From: Paenibacillus sp. PL91
Lineage (GTDB): Bacteria > Bacillota > Bacilli > Paenibacillales > Paenibacillaceae
Direction of reading: 5' to 3'
Length of the DNA stretch: 64,000 nucleotides
Assembly: GCF_012935325.2 (NCBI RefSeq)
Contig: NZ_JABBYG020000002.1
Span: forward strand, 620,001-684,000
Below the pieces are notes generated by a model. It made no database searches. It was not told the origin of the DNA and saw only the letters and a list, made by a program, of their open reading frames with translations. The position numbers and the translations under genes are program-made. Position 1 is the stretch's first letter; every line of letters begins with the position of its first letter. Shown one piece after another: positions 60,404-64,000 of this stretch.

Positions 60404-61360
60404 CTAACGCTCTAGCCGAACCGGCACTTTCGTGGACTGAATCACCTGCGAGATGATATCCTCCGCTTTCAGCCCGTTCATTCTAGCTTCCGTACGGAGA
60501 AGAAGTCTGTGCGATAGAACGTATGGCGCAAGCTCCTTCACATCGTCGGGCGTAACGAACTGACGCTGCTGGATATAGGCGCTCGCCTTGGCTGCTCTCG
60601 TAAGCGCAAGCGCTGCACGTGGACTTGCGCCTAGCATGACGCTCCCATGCTCTCTAGTTCCTCTAATTAGGCCGACCAAATATTTGCCTACCGCCTCATC
60701 GATATGAACCTGCTGGACTTGATCCTGAATATGGATCATATCATTTATGTTGATCATAGGCTCGATCCGATCGGACGGATGTATTCCTTCATTAGATAGC
60801 ACCATTCGCTGTTCGTCAGATTCACTTGGATAGCCGAGCGACAGCTTCATCATGAAGCGGTCAAGCTGTGCCTCAGGAAGCGTATAGGTGCCTTCAAACT
60901 CAATCGGATTTTGGGTAGCAAGCAGGACGAATGGGCGCGGCAGCTCGTAAGTATCTCCGTCAACCGTTACATGCCCTTCCTCCATGGCCTCCAGCAAAGC
61001 GGATTGCGTCTTCGTTGTCGCTCGATTGATTTCATCTGCGAGCAATATATTAGCCATTACGGGACCTGGACGAAATAAAAAAGCTTCCTGCTTGGGATGG
61101 TAAATAGAAACGCCTGTAATATCGGTGGGAAGCAAGTCCGGGTTGCATTGAATACGCCGGAATTGACCGCCGATTGATTTTGCCAGCGCTTTCACTAATT
61201 GCGTCTTGCCAGTGCCTGGCACGTCTTCTAAAAGTACATGACCGCCTGCAATAACGGCGATGAGCAATCTCTGGATCTCTTCCTGTTTGCCAAGGATACA
61301 AGTTTCTAAGTTTCGAAGTATAGTAGCGCATAATTGCATGTCTGCAGGACGGATATCCAT
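60404..61360 (-). CDS. MoxR family AAA+ ATPase
   Basis: A 318-residue AAA+ ATPase. Walker A is EDVPGTGKTQLVKAL, Walker B ILLADEINRA with sensor 1 LLATQNPIEFEGT, and an arginine finger region lies near ALLEAMEE and EAQLDRFMM. The lid domain is at the C-terminus. MoxR proteins act as chaperone-like activators of von Willebrand A-domain partners, here probably the DUF58 protein. The frame extends to 61495, but GGGAGG marks the ATG at 61360. It is first in the three-gene operon. Confidence 0.93.
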   Translation of the reverse strand: MDIRPADMQLCATILRNLETCILGKQEEIQRLLIAVIAGGHVLLEDVPGTGKTQLVKALAKSIGGQFRRIQCNPDLLPTDITGVSIYHPKQEAFLFRPGPVMANILLADEINRATTKTQSALLEAMEEGHVTVDGDTYELPRPFVLLATQNPIEFEGTYTLPEAQLDRFMMKLSLGYPSESDEQRMVLSNEGIHPSDRIEPMININDMIHIQDQVQQVHIDEAVGKYLVGLIRGTREHGSVMLGASPRAALALTRAAKASAYIQQRQFVTPDDVKELAPYVLSHRLLLRTEARMNGLKAEDIISQVIQSTKVPVRLER

Positions 61361-61449
61361 TTCATTACCTCCCAAAATAACGCCTATGTTCGTTTTCAAT
61401 ACTACTATTTTACAGTACTTTCTTAAGTGTGCACAAATTTTTTCGCTCC

Positions 61450-61482
61450 AAAAAAAATTGGAAGATCCCACAGGATCCTCCA
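61450..61482 (-). terminator. Intrinsic terminator after spoVAE
   Basis: On the minus strand GGAGGATCC and GGATCTTCC form a 9-bp stem (one mismatch) around a four-base loop, followed by AATTTTTTTT. It lies 20 bases past the spoVAE stop. Confidence 0.82.
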
Positions 61483-61499
61483 GTTTCAAAATCATATTT

Positions 61500-61850
61500 T
61501 TATCCTTTCGGCCTGACCACGAGCGCTGCCAGAAAGGAGAAAATAATAGCCGCCGATATGCCCGCGCTTGTTACTTTAAAGATACCGGATATTACTCCGA
61601 TCCAGCCTTGATTATGCAGCTCGGTAAGCGCCCCATGAACGAGCGCATTACCGAAGCTTGTAATCGGAACCGTAGCTCCCGCTCCTGCGAACTTTACCAA
61701 TGGTTCGTATAAATCGAAGCCGTCAACGATGGCTCCGATTACAACTAATGTGGACATCGTATGCGCCGGTGTCAGCTTAAGCACGTCGAACATAAGCTGA
61801 CCGAGTACGCAAATTGCTCCGCCGACTAGAAACGCCCATAAGAAAATCAT
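61500..61850 (-). CDS. spoVAE: Stage V sporulation protein AE (SpoVAEb-like)
   Basis: A 116-residue membrane protein with four hydrophobic segments and the family sequence FAGAGATVPITSFGNALVHGA, shared with SpoVAC. It is part of the SpoVA channel that moves dipicolinic acid into the forespore and out at germination. GGGGG lies 10 bases before the ATG, just after spoVAD. The B. subtilis operon has further genes (AA, AB, AEa, AF) that are absent here. Confidence 0.93.
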   Translation of the reverse strand: MIFLWAFLVGGAICVLGQLMFDVLKLTPAHTMSTLVVIGAIVDGFDLYEPLVKFAGAGATVPITSFGNALVHGALTELHNQGWIGVISGIFKVTSAGISAAIIFSFLAALVVRPKG

Positions 61851-61856
61851 ACCGTT

Positions 61857-62870
61857 TCAACCCCCTTTTGCACTTATTGCCACCGCATGTGCAATGCATG
61901 GAATACTCTCGCCTTGCTGGAACGAGAGCGGAGATAACAGTGCCCCGGTAGCAACGACCAAAATCCGTTTCAATTCGCCCTTCTTAATCCGTTTAAGCAA
62001 ATGCCCGTAAGTGACGACCGCGGAACAACCGCAGCCGCTGCCGCCCGCTTGAACCTTTTGCTTCTGAACGTCATACACCATGAGCCCGCAATCGTCAAAC
62101 ACCGTATCGTCCATCGGTACGCCGTTTTGGATCAGCAGCTTCTTCGCAATCGGATGCCCAACTCCGGCTAAATCGCCCGTTACGATTAAGTCATAATCTT
62201 TAGGCTGCCGTCCCGTATCGTTAAAATGGGCCTGGATCGTATCGACCGCTGCAGGTGCCATTGCAGCTCCCATATTAAAAGGATCGGTAATGCCCAAATC
62301 GATGACTTTGCCGATGGTCGCGCACTCTACGACCGGACCGTCGCCTTTATCGGCAATGATGGCTGCGCCCGCTCCCGTGACTGTATATTGCGCCGTTGGC
62401 GGCTTTTGAGAGCCGTATTCCGTCGGATAGCGGAACTGCTTCTCCGCTGTACAGTTGTGGCTGCACGTACCGGCAAGCACATGGCTGCCTCCGCCCGCAT
62501 TCACGACAAACGATGCGAGCGCCAGCGACTCCATGGAGGTCGAGCATGCGCCGAACAATCCAATATAAGGAACGCCGAGCGACCGTGCAGCAAAGCTGCT
62601 GCTAATGATCTGATTCATCAAATCGCCGCCAAAATAAAATTGAAGTTGATCACGCTGGATGCCGGCATTTTGAATGGCGAATTCAGACGCTTGCTCAAGC
62701 AAGAGCCGCTCCGCCTTCTCCCAGCTTTTCTGCTGCATATCAAGCTCGGGGTGGACCAGATCAAACTCTGCTGCCAGCGGACCTTGTCCCTCGTCAGGAC
62801 CAACCACAGTCGCTTCGCCAATAATAACCGGCCGTTTCTCGAACCACCATGTCTGTTTCCCGCGCAGCAT
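61857..62870 (-). CDS. spoVAD: Stage V sporulation protein AD
   Basis: A 337-residue soluble protein with the thiolase-like fold of SpoVAD, which binds dipicolinic acid. Visible are GLFGACSTSMESLALASF, the region VLAGTCSHNCTAEKQFRYP and the C-terminal GGSGCGCSAVV. The frame extends to 62978, overlapping spoVAC, but the ATG at 62870 has GGAGG 9 bases upstream and gives the family N-terminus MLRGKQTWWF. It is in the forespore-expressed unit with spoVAC and spoVAE. Confidence 0.95.
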   Translation of the reverse strand: MLRGKQTWWFEKRPVIIGEATVVGPDEGQGPLAAEFDLVHPELDMQQKSWEKAERLLLEQASEFAIQNAGIQRDQLQFYFGGDLMNQIISSSFAARSLGVPYIGLFGACSTSMESLALASFVVNAGGGSHVLAGTCSHNCTAEKQFRYPTEYGSQKPPTAQYTVTGAGAAIIADKGDGPVVECATIGKVIDLGITDPFNMGAAMAPAAVDTIQAHFNDTGRQPKDYDLIVTGDLAGVGHPIAKKLLIQNGVPMDDTVFDDCGLMVYDVQKQKVQAGGSGCGCSAVVTYGHLLKRIKKGELKRILVVATGALLSPLSFQQGESIPCIAHAVAISAKGG

Positions 62871-62871
62871 A

Positions 62872-63363
62872 TTATTGACCTCCAGTGCCAAGTATGAGAT
62901 GGGCAATACCGACGAAGAAAGCCGCGACCGTACCGAACACAATAACGGAGCCAGCGAGCTTGAACATATTTCCGCCAACGCCTAGCACAAGACCTTCGCT
63001 GCGATGCTCCAGAGCCGCGGAGCACATGGAATTCGCGAATCCTGTTACAGGGACGGCGGAGCCAGCACCGGCCCATTGTGCGATTTTGTCATACACGCCG
63101 AGGCTTGTTAAAATAACAGAGATCAGAATAAGCGTCGCAACTGTAGGGTTGCTTGCCGCTTCCTCGCTCATTCCCATCCCATGAACAAAAAGCTCTTGAA
63201 TGCATTGTCCCACTACGCATATCGCACCGCCAAAAAGAAATGCCTTCAAGCAATTCCCGAGAATCGACCGCGGAGGCTCCATGGTTTTTGCGAAGGACTG
63301 GTATTCCTTAGGCGACATCGACATTTTTTTGTAATTGTTTTTGCTTTTGCTTTTTACAGCCAC
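62872..63363 (-). CDS. spoVAC: Stage V sporulation protein AC
   Basis: A 163-residue membrane protein. A basic N-terminus is followed by the family region FAKTMEPPRSILGNCLKAF and four or five hydrophobic segments, including QWAGAGSAVPVTGFANSMC. SpoVAC acts as a mechanosensitive-type channel subunit for dipicolinic acid. It starts with GTG after GGAGG. It is the first gene of the spoVAC-AD-AE unit; spoVAA and spoVAB are not upstream. No sigma-G promoter could be placed with confidence. Confidence 0.94.
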   Translation of the reverse strand: MAVKSKSKNNYKKMSMSPKEYQSFAKTMEPPRSILGNCLKAFLFGGAICVVGQCIQELFVHGMGMSEEAASNPTVATLILISVILTSLGVYDKIAQWAGAGSAVPVTGFANSMCSAALEHRSEGLVLGVGGNMFKLAGSVIVFGTVAAFFVGIAHLILGTGGQ

Positions 63364-63477
63364 TGCAGCATCCTCCTATTCCGCTACGGCTTCTCCATAT
63401 GCGCGAACTCGAAGCTCCGTAACCGTTTTGCTTTCTTCTCATTCATTATTTGTAATAGCAGGAAGCAATATTCCAGC

Positions 63478-63524
63478 AAAAAAAGGATTGCCCTCGGACT
63501 AATATCTAGTCGTGGACAATCCTT
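63478..63524 (-). terminator. Intrinsic terminator after the small membrane peptide gene
   Basis: AAGGATTG (63483-63490) pairs with CAATCCTT (63517-63524), with inner ACTA/TAGT pairs. On the minus strand it ends in T7. It could serve the GH42 gene, the small peptide gene or both. Confidence 0.82.
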
Positions 63525-63527
63525 CCT

Positions 63528-63623
63528 TTAAAAGCACATCGCAAACAATAAAAGAACGAGTAAAACGTACAATACGAGCACAAGTATGCTCATTATATAT
63601 CGTCGCCGCCGCTTCATGGACAC
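63528..63623 (-). CDS. Possible 31-residue single-span membrane peptide
   Basis: A short frame beginning at GTG 63623 has GGGGAG 8 bases upstream. It encodes VSMKRRRRYIMSILVLVLYV followed by LLVLLLFAMCF: four arginines, then one uninterrupted hydrophobic helix of about 20 residues with the positive end inside. It stops 4 bases before an intrinsic terminator. The ribosome site, charge layout and terminator favour a real gene, but it is too short to prove by sequence. An upstream ATG (63641) in the same frame is an alternative start. The function is unknown. Confidence 0.4.
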   Translation of the reverse strand: MSMKRRRRYIMSILVLVLYVLLVLLLFAMCF

Positions 63624-63716
63624 AAGCGCTGCTCCCCTCATACCGGGCATTTAACTATAGCATATGCTTAAAACCCGGAGTAAGAGCCTATCCCTTGCGA
63701 TTAAGCTCGGTAATGT

Positions 63717-64000
63717 TTAGCCCTCGATAATCATAATGTCTTTGGCCGCCAAGCTGTAAGTCCCGCTTACAAGCTCTCCAGTCAATAGCTCATTGCGTGG
63801 CTGCGCTCCAAGCTGCAGCTCGGCAGCTTCTGAATTATGGTTCAAAATAAACGTATATGAATTGCCGTCTTTGTTACGGCGGGTAACCTCTACCCCAGTA
63901 GGAGCAGCAAGCAATGGCTCGATCCCTTTTTCCTTGCAAAGGTTCGTGAGAAGCGACTGCAGGAAATGCTGGTCAGGACTTGAAGCAATATACCATGCCT
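63717..64000 (-). CDS. Beta-galactosidase, glycoside hydrolase family 42, C-terminal end (5' cut by window)
   Basis: 94 residues of an open frame that continues beyond the window. AWYIASSPDQHFLQSLL and PTGVEVTRR followed by SYTFILNHN, then AAKDIMIIEG at the end, match the trimerisation and C-terminal beta domains of GH42 beta-galactosidases. These enzymes release galactose from beta-galactosides, often from pectic galactan side chains in soil Bacillales. The active-site glutamates lie outside the window. Confidence 0.85.
   Translation of the reverse strand, partial: AWYIASSPDQHFLQSLLTNLCKEKGIEPLLAAPTGVEVTRRNKDGNSYTFILNHNSEAAELQLGAQPRNELLTGELVSGTYSLAAKDIMIIEG

Noticed and set aside
63512..63730. 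72-codon plus-strand frame after the terminator
   Set aside because: It begins inside the terminator hairpin, is antisense to the small peptide gene and overlaps the GH42 stop.

Overview
The window looks like chromosomal DNA of an endospore-forming Bacillales bacterium, most likely Paenibacillus or a close relative (inferred from content, not searched). The grounds are a spoVA cluster, the yqeG-yqeH-aroE-yhbY-nadD-yqeK-rsfS-yqeM block, yqhH-yqhG, yqzE, yhaO-yhaN, strong Shine-Dalgarno sites with many GTG and TTG starts, and a YesS/YtdP-type regulator linked to a YtcQ/YtcP/YteP-type sugar importer.

Layout. 1-4.6 kb: the end of a histidine kinase gene, an A+T-rich serine hydrolase and the B12-dependent ribonucleotide reductase nrdJ. 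4.8-11.1 kb: yqhH-yqhG, a secreted protein, yqzE, a cell-wall amidase, a divergent polysaccharide deacetylase and an Rrf2 regulator. 11.2-14 kb: two xanthine phosphoribosyltransferase paralogues flank a tRNA-Leu(CAG), a 124-bp tandem repeat array with nested palindromes, and two small unknown genes. 14.3-25.5 kb: a lipoprotein, an ArsB-type permease, a YkvI-type carrier, yhaN-yhaO, a glycosyltransferase, a membrane GGDEF protein and an AraC regulator.

25.6-39.6 kb, all on the minus strand, is a polysaccharide utilization locus, probably for rhamnogalacturonan I: two permeases and a binding lipoprotein, a membrane AraC-type regulator, a PcRGLX/PL26-type exo-lyase, a YesU homologue, a NodB-type deacetylase, an FG-GAP-like protein and a GH88/105 hydrolase. 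None of the catabolic proteins has a signal peptide, so oligosaccharides are probably imported and dismantled in the cytoplasm. The two structural transcription units begin with the same 16-bp box abutting a weak -35 element, and the regulator gene carries a full-consensus CcpA cre site. Together these suggest a local activator circuit under carbon catabolite control.

40-50 kb: DUF2164, PhzF, a small membrane protein, a GyrI-like protein, an HprK homologue with substitutions in a conserved motif, an ABC-2 exporter operon and the class Ib reductase operon nrdI-nrdE-nrdF. Candidate NrdR sites precede both reductase units. 50.5-56.8 kb: the yqe housekeeping operon, with a CvfB-type S1 protein inserted before yqeM. 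56.9-61.4 kb: a MoxR-DUF58-transglutaminase operon. 61.5-63.4 kb: spoVAC-spoVAD-spoVAE. The window ends with a possible 31-residue membrane peptide gene and the C-terminal end of a GH42 beta-galactosidase.
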